Assembly (NCBI GenBank): GCA_030161315.1 | Contig: BSQW01000014.1 | Coordinates: 32,424,545 to 32,488,544, forward strand | From: Eutrema japonicum | Lineage: Eukaryota > Streptophyta > Magnoliopsida > Brassicales > Brassicaceae | Direction: 5' to 3' | Length of the DNA stretch: 64,000 nucleotides | Shown: positions 1-11,254 of the stretch, one piece after another | How the letters are laid out: every line of letters starts with the position of its first letter | Numbering within the stretch: position 1 is the stretch's first letter | Program-made: the position numbers and the translations under genes | Notes under the pieces: generated by a model | What the model was told of the DNA's origin: nothing | Database searches by the model: none | Seen by the model: only the letters and a program-made list of their open reading frames with translations

Positions 1-1279
1 AGTCTTGAAAACAAACATGTAGACCTATTATCGGTTTGGATGGTGCTTTTCTGAAATGGGATATAAAAGGTCATCTCTTAGCTGCTGTCGGAAGAGATGG
101 AGATAATAGGATAGTTCCAATTGCTTGGACAGTGGTGGAAATCGAGAATGACACTAATTGGGACATGTTTATTAGACATCTCTCTGCTGATTTGGGTTTT
201 GATGATGGTAGAAATGTAGCAATCATATCAGATAAACATAAGGTAAGTAATGTGTTTCTCATCTCGGATTTGTTAATTTGTTTCTCATCTTGGATTTTAT
301 TTGATTGTTTCAATCACTCATCTGATGTTATTCTTTTGCAGGGTTTAGTGAAGGTTGTCCAAACCATTCTTCCAGAAGCTGAACATCGACAATGTGCTAG
401 ACACATAATGGATAATTGGAAGATAGAGAGAGCCATGATCAAGAACTTCAACACATGTTTTGGAGGATAGCTCGCAGCTACACCACAGGAGAGTATGCGG
501 CCAATTTGGAAGCATTACAGAGGTATAATCCTCAGGCTTTCACTTCTCTTCAAAGCACCAATCCTCCATCATGGTCTAGAGCTTACTTTAGGATTGGAAC
601 TTTCTGCAATGACAACCTCAACAATCTAAGTGTGTCTTTTAATAGAACCATTCAACAAGCAAGGTAAAAACCTTTACTTGATTTGCTTGAGGATATTAGA
701 AGACATTGTATGGTCCGTAATGCAAAGATATCTATTATTGCGGAAAGGCTGAAGACAAAAATCACAAAGAGAGCACGTGCAGAGATAGAGAGGATGATAG
801 ATGGGTCACAACATTGCATAAGATACATGGCCAGGAATAATATGCATGAGGTTGAACATTTTTGTGTTTCATATGTGGTTAATATGAATGACAAGACTTG
901 TGGTTGCAGGAAGTGGCAGATGGTTGGAATCCCATGTGTTAATGTTGCATCAGTTATAATAGGGAAAAAAGAAAAAGTTGAAGCTTATGTGGATGACTGT
1001 TACACAACACAGAGATGGCGAGAAACATATAAGGATGGTATTAAACCTGTCCAAGGGATGCCGTTGTGGCCTAGAACGAATAGGTTAGCTGTCTTGCCAC
1101 CACCATGGAGAAGAGGCAATCCCGGAAGGCCAAGTAATTATGCTAGGAAGAAAGGAAGAAATGAGAATGCCTCTGTCTCAAGTAAAACTAAGTTGACACG
1201 CGAGAAGAGAGTTATAACCTGCTCAAACTGCAAACAAGATAGGCACAATAAGCTAGGTTGTAAGAATCCAATTCTTTGA
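1..1279 (+). pseudogene. MULE (MuDR-like) transposase, 5'-truncated by window edge and broken
   Basis: Three segments read as a plant Mutator-like transposase, the enzyme that cuts and inserts MULE elements. The core (22-242) begins with RPIIGLDGAFLKWD. An intron 243-341 has GTAAG and TTGCAG borders. The next segment (342 on) reads EHRQCARHI, typical of the MULE transposase domain. A SWIM-type zinc finger follows (CGCRKW...IPCVNV, about 895-950) and a C-terminal zinc knuckle CSNCKQ....H....C (about 1220-1262). Lesions: a frame change near 417, an in-frame TAA at 665-667, and Asn where the SWIM finger normally has its last His. The gene enters from the left window edge, so its start is not visible. 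The family call is confident from motif order; the element ends were not found. Confidence 0.9.
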
Positions 1280-1634
1280 TTTTATCCTTTAGCTCTTCAA
1301 CCACCGATTTCACATTGGTAATCTCACTCTCAATGACTCCTAATTTTGGTAAAGCATCTTCAACCTCCTCATACACAGCATCCTCCACCCATTTGAACAA
1401 TTGATCCTAGTGTATAAAGAAAGAAAATGTTGTTAGTTCTCTCGGTTCGAAAGCACATTATCAACTTGAAGATAAATCACAACTTACACCTCGTTTGGTT
1501 ATGCAATGGAAGAAAGGTCTTCTCGGATTCTCTTGCGTTATAGATGTGTAGATCGTTACAGCCAATCCACATATACACTTGGATGGAAACCCACGCTCGA
1601 CACAAACCACACATTGCTCAGATTTGGGACTCAT
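1212..1634 (-). CDS. Small GRF-type zinc-finger / coiled-coil protein, two exons
   Basis: Minus-strand gene not visible as one ORF. Exon 1 (1634-1488) starts MSPKSEQCVVC and holds the GRF zinc-finger pattern: CxC (KCICG), then NPRRPFFHC. Intron 1487-1407 has GTAAGT and an AG end, in phase 0. Exon 2 (1406-1212) continues DQLFKWVEDAVYEEVEDAL and then an acidic coiled coil (EELKDKIKEL). GRF proteins of this short type are common in Arabidopsis relatives, often near transposons; the finger is thought to bind nucleic acid. The last 16 or so codons run antisense through the MULE zinc knuckle, so the tail is probably read-through after truncation. About 110 aa in total. Splice sites are inferred from consensus and frame only. 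Confidence 0.72.
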
Positions 1635-1832
1635 CTCTCATAAAGAAGAAGAAGAAGAAATCGGAATTTTGGTGTTGAGAGAGTGGGGAAATCGAATTGG
1701 GGATTTAGGGTTAGAGGAAAATTGGGAAAAAATCAATTTTGATAAGAAGAAGAAGAAATCGATATGAGCAGGAGAAGAAGAAGAAGATATCGGGATTTTG
1801 GATTTGGTTTTTGAAATCGCAGATCTATTCAC
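1635..1832. other. Upstream flank of the GRF gene, purine-rich
   Basis: GAAGAAGAAGAAG purine tracts on the + strand, equal to CT-rich tracts on the GRF sense strand, which is common in plant 5' UTRs and promoters. No coding similarity was recognised. Confidence 0.4.
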
Positions 1833-2055
1833 AAAACGATGTAGTTTCATTTAACCGTTGATTTAAACGGGATTGTAATCCCGTTTATGAGGTCCTTTAT
1901 CGGATTTAACGTCTTGTCTTTTATGGCTCGGTCAACAAAAGTTCAGGGTTTAAATTTGAAGTCAACAAAATCATATGATTTAAACTTCCCTCGTCATAGT
2001 TCATGTTTTTAATGGCCATAATTTGTAAGTTGATGCTTTTTTACAAAATTTTCCC
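1833..2055 (+). repeat. Dispersed repeat unit, copy 1 (AAAACGA...ATTTAACG...TTTAAATTTGAAGTCAA)
   Basis: About 220 bp that recur, diverged, at 5205-5234 joined to 25897-26085 (copy 2, split by the Tat insertion) and at 26101-26345 (copy 3). Shared landmarks are AAAACGA near the start, CCGTTTA, GGATTTAACGTC, TCAACAAAAGTTCA, GATTTAAA and an end near AAGTTGATGYTTTT. The nature of the unit is unknown. It sits upstream of the GRF gene and next to a MULE, so it may be the non-coding end of a MULE-like element. Confidence 0.6.
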
Positions 2056-2091
2056 AAACTTTAAACCAGAAATTATTACATTAAAACACAA

Positions 2092-2627
2092 GAAAGAGTT
2101 TTTTTTTGTGTGTATTTTTGTATGTATTAAGTCTCTACGTAATAATGACCCATATGAAGGAACCAGAATTCGCACATATCGTAGATTGGCGAATTCGATT
2201 TAGAGTTTAGGAGAATTATTTTTATTAGATTTATAGCTGTGCCGTTGAAGGCTGCCTACGTACCCTTTGAAGGGATCAAGCCAAAACGAAGTTCTTGTTT
2301 ACAGAGAATGTTTTCGATTTCTAAGATTAGAGGGATTGTGAGATCGTGCGATGATTATTATGAATAGGGGGTTCCCCTATTTATAAGTCTTGAAGTCCTT
2401 AACTCTTCCTTTTCCTTCTTGACTTTGTATTGGCAATTTTCCTTTTTCCTTTAAGCCGATAAGGATAATCTCCTTTCTTCCCGGGATTTGCCTTTTTCCA
2501 ATAAAAGGAAATCTTATTTTTATCAAATAATAGGAAACTTCCTTTTATTTCGTAGATCGGTATTGATGGGCCTTGAAGTCGATTTTTGGGCTGATTTAAA
2601 CTTGGAGTGCTAAATCCCCCTCTAACA
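2092..2627 (-). repeat. LTR of a non-autonomous Gypsy-like element (minus), plus flank: arm 1 of a large inverted repeat
   Basis: The LTR is 2155-2627 in minus orientation. It starts TGTTAGAGGGGGATTTAGC at 2627 and ends GGTTCCTTCA at 2155. A purine tract, GAGGGGGGGACTAAT, just outside its start fits a polypurine tract. A TATA-like CTTATAAATAGGGG lies on the minus strand near 2380. About 63 bp beyond the LTR end (2092-2154) is also repeated in inverted orientation at 4813-4880. Confidence 0.75.
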
Positions 2628-4214
2628 ATTAGTCCCCCCCTCAGTTCGGCGAAGGAGTGTTCGAGTTCGGCGGATTTCTTTGGAGAATTCTTTAGCCCGA
2701 TTGGAGTTGAAATCAGCATCTGTTCGAATTTCCTTTTAGACGTTGGTCGCCTTTGTTCCTGCAAAAATTACTAAAGACGAGAGATTGAACTCGAGGCTGA
2801 GCTCGGTGTTTGTTAGTTAAGTGCGAGGTCGGCCTCGGCTTTTTCAAGTTCGGTTTCGATAGTTCGTGCGAGATTGCGAGGTCGGCGAGCTGTGATTGCG
2901 AGCTGCCCAATTTTTAGATCGGTGAGTTACAATTACAAGTTGCCGTACTGCGAGGTCAGCGAGCTGTGCGGTCGGAGAACTGCGATCGTGAGTTTTGCGA
3001 GCATGAGGTCGACGAGCTGTGGTCGTGAGTTAGGTAGGGCTGCGAGATCGGCGAACTGTGACTGCGCGATGAGTAAGTTGCGACTGAGCTACCTAACTGT
3101 TAGACCGACGAGCTGCGACCGCTAGCTACCTTACTGTCGGATCGTCGAGCTACGACCACGAGCTGCTTTACTGCGAAGTAGGCTATATGTCTGTTTGAGA
3201 GGTAAGCAGACGTCTCCCTTTTTGTTGACCGTGGTTTGGCGTTTTAAAGGAATAGATCCGGTGATATAATCTGAAAAGAAAATATCTTCGAATAATAAAT
3301 TAAAATTTTTTGATAGGTGATACCTGAATTTTTGGTGAGCTCTGTAGATGAACTAGAACGAGATCGATGCACGTTCTTTTAATTCCGAGCTTTGGTCTGA
3401 AGTCTTGAAAGATAGCTCGGCCCGTTTTGGCTTTGTTTGAGTTAAACCAACATTTAACTCCTTTTGACTTTTTTTTTTCTTTTTATCTCTTGTTCGATTT
3501 TTCTTCTTAATGGGATTTAGGCCCAGCTCCTTTTTTTTACTTGTCTTCTCCGCGTGAGTTCTCATCTTTGAGATTTGCATATCAATGGCGACATGGCCGA
3601 TGTCGAAGAGGATGAGCGACATCGCTTCTGCTGGAATCTTCCATATTTGTTTTTCTTCTTTGCAGGTCGGTGAGAGATGTTGGCGTTGGTCGGCCGAAGG
3701 AGTTTTAGAATCGAAAGTTGAGTGAAAGGAGGGATCTCGAAGTCATCACCGTCATCTAAGTCGATATTCGTCATAAGTTCCGGTGAGTTCGGCACGTTCG
3801 GCACGTTCGGCGCGTACCGCGAGTTCAGCGTGTACCGCGAATTCGGCGTGGTCTCATGTTCGTCTTGACCGTGAATAGGCTGATGTTCGTATTGACCGTG
3901 AAGAGGCTCATGATCAATTTATCGTGATCGTGAGCTCGGCGTGTGTGAACTCGGTGTTTGTGGGCTCATGGGAGTGAGCTCGGCGTGTCGTGTTCGGCAA
4001 CTCGTTCTTCTCCGCAACGTAGTTCGTCTCAGTGATTTTTTGTTTTTGTTTTGGATCTCGTATTGAAAATTGTGGTAAGATCGGAAGCTCATGTCGGTGA
4101 TTGGAGAATTGTTGAACATGACGAGAAGAGTCTGAGACTTTGTCGGATTTCTAGGGTTTTAAAATAATTCTCCATAAACCCTCAATTTTCTTGCCCCCTC
4201 CTTCTAGCGCCAAT
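2628..4214 (-). mobile_element. Internal region of the non-autonomous LTR element, no gag or pol
   Basis: 1.6 kb between the full LTR and a truncated LTR. On the minus strand the first bases after the truncated LTR are ATTGGCGCTAGAAGGAGGG (4214-4196), which has the position and look of a tRNA primer-binding site. No gag, protease or polymerase motif is visible on either strand. Two stretches consist of degenerate short GC-rich repeats: 2870-3180 (GAGGTCGGCGAGCTGTGA-like) and 3780-3990 (GTTCGGCACGTTCGG, TACCGCGA). The ORFs here are lysine- or arginine-rich and look non-coding. It is probably mobilised by enzymes of another Gypsy element. Confidence 0.6.
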
Positions 4215-4323
4215 TGAAGGAACCAGAATTCGCACATATCGTAGATCGGCGAATTTAGTTTAGGGTTTAGGAGAATTATTTTTATTAGAGTTATAGATGT
4301 GCCGTTGAAGGCTGCCTACGTAC
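4215..4323 (-). repeat. Truncated LTR copy (minus), last 109 bp only
   Basis: Matches the last part of the 2155-2627 LTR (GAAGGAACCAGAATTCGCAC to GCTGCCTACGTAC) and is next to the putative primer-binding site, so it is the remains of the element's own 5' LTR. It stops abruptly at TACGTAC, where the opposite-strand LTR begins. Confidence 0.75.
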
Positions 4324-4324
4324 T

Positions 4325-4880
4325 TGTTAGAGGGAGATTTAGCACTCCCCCGGTTTAACCCGGTCCGAATTTAAATCAGCCCAACAATCGACTTCAAGGC
4401 CCATCAAGACTGATCTACGAAATAAAAAGAAGTTTCCTATTATTTGATAAAAATAAGATTCCTTTTATTGGAAAAAGGGAAATCCCGGGAAAAAAATGAG
4501 ATTATCCTTATCGGCTTAAAGGAAAAAGGACAATTGCCAATACAAAGTTAAGAAGGAAAAGGAAGGACAATTGTTTAAGGACTTCAAGACTTATAAATAG
4601 GGGACATAATAATCATCTCACGATCTCACAATCCCTCTAATCTTAGAAATCGAAAACATTCTCTGTAAACAAGAACTACGTTTTGGCTTGATCCCTTTAA
4701 AGGGTACGTAGGCAGCCTTCAACGGCACATCTATAAATCTAATAAAAATAATTCTCCTAAACTCTAAACCGAATTCGCCAATCTACGATATGTGCGAATT
4801 CTGGTTCCTTCATACGTGTCATTATTACGTAGAGACTTAATACATACAAAAATACACACACAAAAAACTCTTTCTTCTCC
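4325..4880 (+). repeat. Inverted copy of the LTR (4325-4812) with shared flank: arm 2
   Basis: Starts TGTTAGAGGGAGATTTAGC and ends GGTTCCTTCA at 4812. It is the reverse complement of 2155-2627 with scattered differences. The identity continues past the LTR end for about 65 bp (GTCATTATTACGTAGAGAC...), so flanking DNA was copied with the LTR. A TATA-like ACTTATAAATAGGGG lies near 4590. Confidence 0.8.
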
Positions 4881-5204
4881 TCTTCTCCGACGGATACTTT
4901 TATGGCCGAACAAACCCATCGATGCTCGGCCAATCTCATCTCAATCCTTCGGTTTCTCCGCCTTGCCTCCTCCGGCGTCATTGTTGTCGTTCTCGTCATT
5001 AGATGTGCCCTAAATATCGTCTTGCTCCTCGAGAAATCTCTGGAAATCTAATTTTTATGAAGTTTTGATTCTCGAAATCGAGAATATTCATCGTATATGG
5101 GTCTTTTGTGTGTATTTTTGTATATATTAATTAAAAGAAATAAACTAAATAATAATTAAAATTATTAAAATTATTAAAAGCACGAACTATTTGGTTCTAA
5201 GGAG
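4881..5204. other. Spacer with an unrecognised short coding-like stretch on the minus strand
   Basis: On the minus strand, 5050-4890 reads DFQRFLEEQDDI, a stop, then DENDNNDAGGG and later MTPEEARRRNRRIEM. The acidic and basic composition looks protein-like, but I do not recognise a family. The rest is AT-rich (TTAAAATTATTAAAA near 5155-5180). Confidence 0.3.
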
Positions 5205-5234
5205 CAAAACGACGTTGTATCAATTAACCGTGAG

Positions 5235-5730
5235 TGTTAGAGGTGAGTTTAGCACTCTCCGGTTTAGCCCAGTTTGAACCGAGACCGGTCCAATTGATTC
5301 CGGTTACGATGGTTTGAATTAAGCAAAGGAGGTCCATGATCGCATCAAACGAGCCGAGCTCGGTCTAAAGCGCAACTTGCTGCCGAACGTGCCGACCTCT
5401 GAGATTTATGGAATCTTTCCTGATTTCGTTGGGAGAAAAGGAAGATTTCTTTATCCTGATGGAACTAGGAAAAATAAATCCCCTCGATTTATACCGACTC
5501 AAAACTTTATAAATAAGGAGGCCCTCACCACAATTCAAGGATCCGCAATCATCTACGAGAACTAAGAGACCATGAGCTGAGACATCATCGCTTTTATCTC
5601 CTTAGTTCTTAAGTCATCTTTGACTTTTACGATCTAGCAATTTTGTAGCTCTCCGAGTTTAATCATTAAAACGAGATTCGATCTGCTAAAGTTTACTGTT
5701 TTGCCGCTTGTGTGATTTTCAGAATCAACA
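5235..5730 (+). repeat. 5' LTR of the Tat-lineage element
   Basis: 496 bp, TG...CA, with TATA-like CTTTATAAATA near 5505-5515. It is followed directly by ATTAGCGCCGTCTGTGGGG (5731 on), the expected place for a primer-binding site. Its first 25 bases resemble the LTR start of the non-autonomous element at 4325 (TGTTAGAGG.GA.TTTAGCACTC). Confidence 0.82.
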
Positions 5731-5805
5731 ATTAGCGCCGTCTGTGGGGACATATTTTTTCTAACAAAACAATAAACTCTTGGATCTCGGCGATTAAATT
5801 CGGCT

Positions 5806-8800
5806 ATGACAGAACCACTGATCAACCCGACGCTGAACACCCAGAATAACGGTGCCACCGATGATACCCCGGACGATGTGACCCCGCCCACCGGGACCGG
5901 CAGTAAACCAGCACTAATCATACCATCGATTGTTGCTCCTACCGCAACCCCACCTCCAATCGACCAAACCACCCTCTCTCAAGCCATCACACAGATAGCC
6001 GAGCTCACTAAGAAAAACGACGAAAGGCTAGATTCTCTACTCGCAACTCAGACGGAATTTTGCGACCAGCTTACCGAGATCAGACAAACGCCCTTCCGAC
6101 CTAGTGACGAAACGCTCGCCGATCTCCGTCGGAAATCATTATATGAGTCACGCCATAATACCTCCGACCGACCTCCAGCTCCCAGAACAGCCGGTAGTCA
6201 GAAAATTCACATCACCGATCAGCCGTACATGGATCAGGAACTCGACACCTTTAAAGCTCAACTTCAGGACATGAAATCCAAATTTCATCAAGCTACCAGC
6301 TCGGCACCCGAGATCGATCGTGTGATACAGGAGACTCAAAAAACCCCATTCACACAACGAGTTCTCAACGTCCAGTCCGACGTCTTAAAAGGTTCAAAAT
6401 CTCTCAGTATGAAGGCAACTCCGACCCACGACACTTTATGACCTCCTTCGGCATCATGATGAATCGTTTCAAATTTCAAACTTAGGAGGAGCAGGATGAA
6501 ACAAAGTGTCAGCTTTTCATAGAGAACCTCGGCGGAACCGCCTTAGATTGGTTTTCACAACTAGAAACTTAATCGGTCAATAGCTACAACGAACTCACAT
6601 CCAAGTTCCTTAAGCGCTTTACCATGTTCATCAAAAAGAAGACGAAAAACGCCGAGATGTGGGCCCTCGAACAAGGACCAAGCGAACCTCTAAGAGATTT
6701 TATGGATCGATTCAAATTGATAGTAACCCATTGCACCATCGATGACGAGGCCACAATTGAAGCTTTCCACAAAGCGACATGGTATCAGTCACCCTTCCGC
6801 AAAGAAATTCATCGTAACTGACCACAAACATTGGAGGATGCCCTGCACAAGTTACATACGTATATCTTGTAGTAAGAGGAAGAGACCACCAAAGATAAGC
6901 AATACGCTCTCACAATACAACCCCTACCTAAGGATAAGATAAATGACGAAACACGCGAGCTGCACAATCAATTCGAGCGACAACATGCAACTCACCAAGT
7001 AAGCAATATTCCTCCGCAACAACCTTGGAATTCCTGGGTCAGACCAGAAGAAACGAAAGACGATCCAATGGAACCCACGAGCGATCCCGAAACATACTGC
7101 GAATTCCATAAAAGGAAAGGACACAGTACTGCGGAATGCCGCCACCTTAAAGATCTGATACTTCGGATTTTTAGAAACGGGGAAATTTCACCTCAGGGTT
7201 CCACCCGACCTAATAACAGATTCCGACACGGCGAAAATCGACAAAACTACACTACCATAAGGCAGGTCACATATAACAACATTCCCGGACAAGCTAAGGA
7301 TAACACCAATCCCAAGTTACCAAAACGCGATCGTGAGGACCAACCTGAAGATCATATTATCCCTAAAGCTCGGAAGAGGGTCCACATGATAATGGGCGCA
7401 ATTGAGTCTTGCAATTACTCAGTCCGAGCAATTAAAGAACATAGTCGCGAAGCAATCGCGGCACAGCGAGATAACCGGGTTCCTGAGGGTGGCGTATCCA
7501 TAACGTTCACAGAAGCTGACACGGTTGAACTCCACATGCCTCATAACGACTCACTGGTCGTCGAGCTACTCATTCGCGACGTTACCGTTGAAAGGATTTT
7601 GGTAGATACCGACAGCTCGGTCAACGTGATCTTCAAGCAAACTTTAAAAGATATGGACATCCCGAACTCAAAGATTAAGCCATATATCGAACCTCTGACC
7701 GGATTCGCAGGAGAACAAACTATGATCATGATACAAGACTTTTTAGTCTCTAAGAGGTATCAATACCCTCAATACGATGTAGTAAGGAAGTTATCAATCC
7801 ATAATTGGGATTATTCTAATCATTAAGAATGCAAAGCACTTAAAGTAAGTTAAGCTAAACAAGTGTGGTTTGTTGTTAAGTATCCAATTCGAATTAAGCA
7901 ATGCAATAACTAAACAAGATGTAATTCAAATAACAAAAGCGGAACTAGAGGTGAGATTATTGATATAAGGTGATCCAAGTCCAATTAGTGGTTCATTCAC
8001 TCAAAGAAGCTAATTCCTAGGCAATAGATCTCTAATCTTGATTAGTTCTTTTTCAAGCAACTAATCACTATGTTAATTATCAAATCCATTAGCAAATTAT
8101 CATTTGTGGATTAACAATTAGCAAACATTAAGAATAATAACAAGATCAACCAAAGATATGCCCTAAACAACTAATCTCTTAGGTTAGGAGCATAAATCTA
8201 TTGTCTAGTTCATCAAGGCATTTCATCAAACACTTGGTGTGCATGAAATGCCTTATGATCTAGATCCACTCTTTCAAGCTAGATCTAGCATTAGGGACTC
8301 TAGATAAGAATGAATATAAGATTATCTAACCCTAAACACCACTAATCAAGCCTTAGATCACCCTAATCTACCCCATCTCAAGATCCTAAAAGACTACTCA
8401 ATCCCCATCAAGAACAACCCAAAATCGATTTTGATAGAGGTTGGATCCATGGATGAGTGTTGGATAATCAAGATAGAAAGAAGATAGATGGAAGAGATTG
8501 ATAAAAATCAACACTAAATTGCATTAAAAAAAGATCATTCTTACAAATCTCAAGTTCTCTCTCAAAGGTGAGGGTTTTAGACTTAAGAAAAGCTTAGCAA
8601 ATAAAATTAGGGTATTAGAGTATTTATAATAAAAAGAGGGGAACCGGGTCAACCCGGAACAAACCAGGTTTTGACCCGGACATTTTTGGATCGAAAATCG
8701 ATCCCGGCCGGGATGGAGCCGGGACACGGAGCCGGGATGAGAGGTTGTTGTCGAGATGTTGTGGTGTCGGGAAACTTTGGTCTGGGATGGGAGGCCGGGA

Positions 8801-9726
8801 TGAGAAGTCTTCGGTGAGGGAAGGTGATGCCGGGGGATTTCAAGCCGGGACGGAAGGCCGGGATATCCCTTGCCCGAGGGAAAGTTTCATGCCGGCTGAG
8901 GGGAAATCTTCATGCCGGCCGGTGCTGAGGGGAAGAGTGAGGGAGAAAGTCTTTGTCCCGGGGGAGATTGGTCTGGGACACGCAGCCGGGATTCTCCCTG
9001 TCTGAGGGGAAATCTCGTGCCGGCTGAGGGGAAGTCTTGTGCCGGCTTCGTCTTGCCCGGGACGGTGCAGAGGTATCGTTGCCGAGAGATGCCGGGCCGT
9101 TTTCAGCCGGGATGGGAAGCCGGGAAACTCCCTGCCGAGGTCTTCAAGCAATCCCGGACATATGCATGGTCTTGTCTCGGGCCGGTGCTGAGGGGAGTTC
9201 TGAGGGGAATTCTTGTCCCGGGCCGGTGCATACTTCCGGCAAGGAAAGGGCTCCTAGGCCAGGCAGAGACGTCTTCAGTAAACCCGCGGTAACTCCTTAA
9301 CCAGATGTCCAAATGGCCTGAATCCAACTCCTGTAGACAGATAACTCACTCCTTTACAACTCCTGTGAAGAGTTTCAAGGCTTATTCATATCGGAGGGCC
9401 TTAGTCCAGCTACATCTTTCCGCCATCTCGGATGGGCTTTGCACTCCACTTAGGTCCAACTCTCCAACTATTCCCAATTGCCTCCAATCACCTAGGGAAT
9501 ACTCCAAAACATGCAAGAATGAACTAAACCAAATGCAAATACCTAATACTCTAAATGAGACCTAAACGCAAGACAAGACCATGATTATGCATGCGAATTA
9601 CATAAAACTCTAAATGAAATGCATGCTAAAACATGCGATATATGAGTATATCAGATAACGGGAACAATCAAGATGCCGATCTACTTCGGCGGAACTATAA
9701 GAATAATGAAATTCTTCGGCGGAACT
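5806..9726 (+). pseudogene. Tat-lineage gag-protease, broken and interrupted
   Basis: The gag ORF opens MTEPLINPTLNTQ at 5806. After a frame break near 6441 the retrotransposon gag domain follows (LGGTALDWFSQL, YNELTSKFLKRF, EPLRDFMDRF), with stops near 6484, 6570 and 6820. A zinc-knuckle-like YCEFHKRKGH....C lies near 7090-7140. The protease has DTDSSV (about 7607) where DTGSSV is expected, so the catalytic Gly is replaced by Asp. The reading stops at a solo LTR (7729-9653) and resumes after it for 70 bp (TIKMPIYFGGT, 9663-9710). The sequence ends at 9726, where the polymerase should begin. Confidence 0.8.
7729..9653 (-). repeat. Solo Athila-type LTR (LTR A) with target duplication
   Basis: On + it runs from TGATACAAGAC to GAGTATATCA, so in minus orientation it starts TGATATACTC. 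Flanking 5-mers GATCA (7724-7728) and GATAA (9654-9658) differ by one base and fit a target duplication. The interrupted protease reading continues on the far side. A TATA-like TTATAAATAC on the minus strand near 8620 precedes an unusual GC-rich stretch (8640-9260) dominated by GCCGGGA-like repeats. Confidence 0.78.
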
Positions 9727-11254
9727 AATTAGCAAGCTTTAAGTCTAAACATTCAAGATCAACCAAATAATCACTCTAGACAACTAATCTCTTAGGATAG
9801 AAATGAATATCTCTTGATTAGTTCATCAAGGCATTTCATCGAACACCTTGTGTGCATAAATGCCTTATGATCTAGATTCACTTTCTCAAGCTAGATCTAG
9901 CTTTAAAACCACTAATCAAGAAGGGAAATCATATAATCTAATCCTAGACATCATTAATCATCCATCAAATCACCCTAAATCTACAAAATCCTCAAATCCT
10001 AAAAGACTACTCACTAATCATGAAGAACACACCAAATCTTGTGAAAGAGGTGATGTTAATCATGATTAGAGATTAGGAAGATGAAAGATTAGAGAAAGAA
10101 CACAAGAACTAAACTCAAACTTTCATAAATCAAATGATCATTGGGAAAAATCACAAAAACTCTAAAAAGAGAGGTTTTTGTTCTTGAGAGAAAAGGAGAG
10201 AAAAAGGATAAAAAGTGAGATAGATCTAAAAAATGGGTCTCAACAATATTTAAAAGTGGTTTCTTGAGCTGGGTCGGACCGGGTCAACCCGGGACAAACC
10301 GGGTATTGACCCGGCCGAAACTTGTATACGTCTTCAGTGAATCGGCCAACACTTCTTCACCTGACATTTGAATGACCTGAATCCAACTCCAGAAGACAGC
10401 CAACTCAATTATCTACAACTGCTATGAAGAACGCAGAAGCTGAATCGGAGTGAAAACTCTTCGTCTGGGTTGATCTTTCAGATGTCGTATTTGGAGCAGA
10501 ACTCGTTCGGATTGCAGATAGAGACGTCATTGCTATATTTGCCATATCTCTTGAAAGGCCGATCTGAATGATATGAAACCACCACTAAACGAACGTCAGC
10601 TCGATTATCTATGACTTTCATGAAGTCCTCAGATTAAACTGGGTACGGGAAGGTCTTGATTTGGCCTGATATTTGAGTCACTTCGGCTGGTGCTGCATCG
10701 ATCAGTTGCATCGACCTGTGGAGTCGATTTTACTGTCCTGAGGTGAAGCATCGACGTAACAGGTCGATTTAAGAAAGGGCTGGGTCGATGTTAAGGGCCT
10801 GGACCTCCACCGATCAGTTGCATCGCTCCGTGGCGTCGGTGTAAGTCGAAGCTTACTCGGCAGGCGGACATATCTCTGGTAAAATGGCCGTAACTCCCGA
10901 ACCACATGTCCGAATGGCCTGAATCCAACTCCACTGGACAGCTAACTCACCCCTCTACAACATTCATAAGGTCATCCAAGCCGATTCGGATCGGAAGGTC
11001 TCCATCCAGCCACATTTTTACGGTATATCGGATGGACCTTGCACTCTACTTTGGTCCAACTCTCCAATATGCCCAAATTGCCTCCAATCACATAGAAAGT
11101 ACTCCAAAACATGCAAGAACTCACTAGACCTAATGAAATATGTCATAATCTCTAAATGATACCTAAATGCAAGATAAAACCATGATTATGCATGTAAATG
11201 ACACAAAACTCTAAGTGAGATGCATGCTAAAACATGCAATATATGAGTATATCA
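9727..11254 (-). repeat. Athila LTR B (minus), 3'-truncated
   Basis: Ends on + at GAGTATATCA (11254), the same terminus as LTR A, and is followed by Athila internal sequence. The + left side starts in mid-LTR: 9727 corresponds to about 8117 of LTR A, so roughly 390 bp are missing. Contains CATCGATCAGTTGCATCGAC-type repeats (10685-10860). Confidence 0.7.

Noticed and set aside
3353..3804. Two minus-strand ORFs rich in Lys and Ser in the non-autonomous LTR element
   Set aside because: Low-complexity composition, no gag motif, and the two frames do not join.
8745..9327. Overlapping GC-rich ORFs on both strands (62-126 codons)
   Set aside because: They lie in the GCCGGGA repeat part of LTR A, where few stops occur by composition; no family resemblance.
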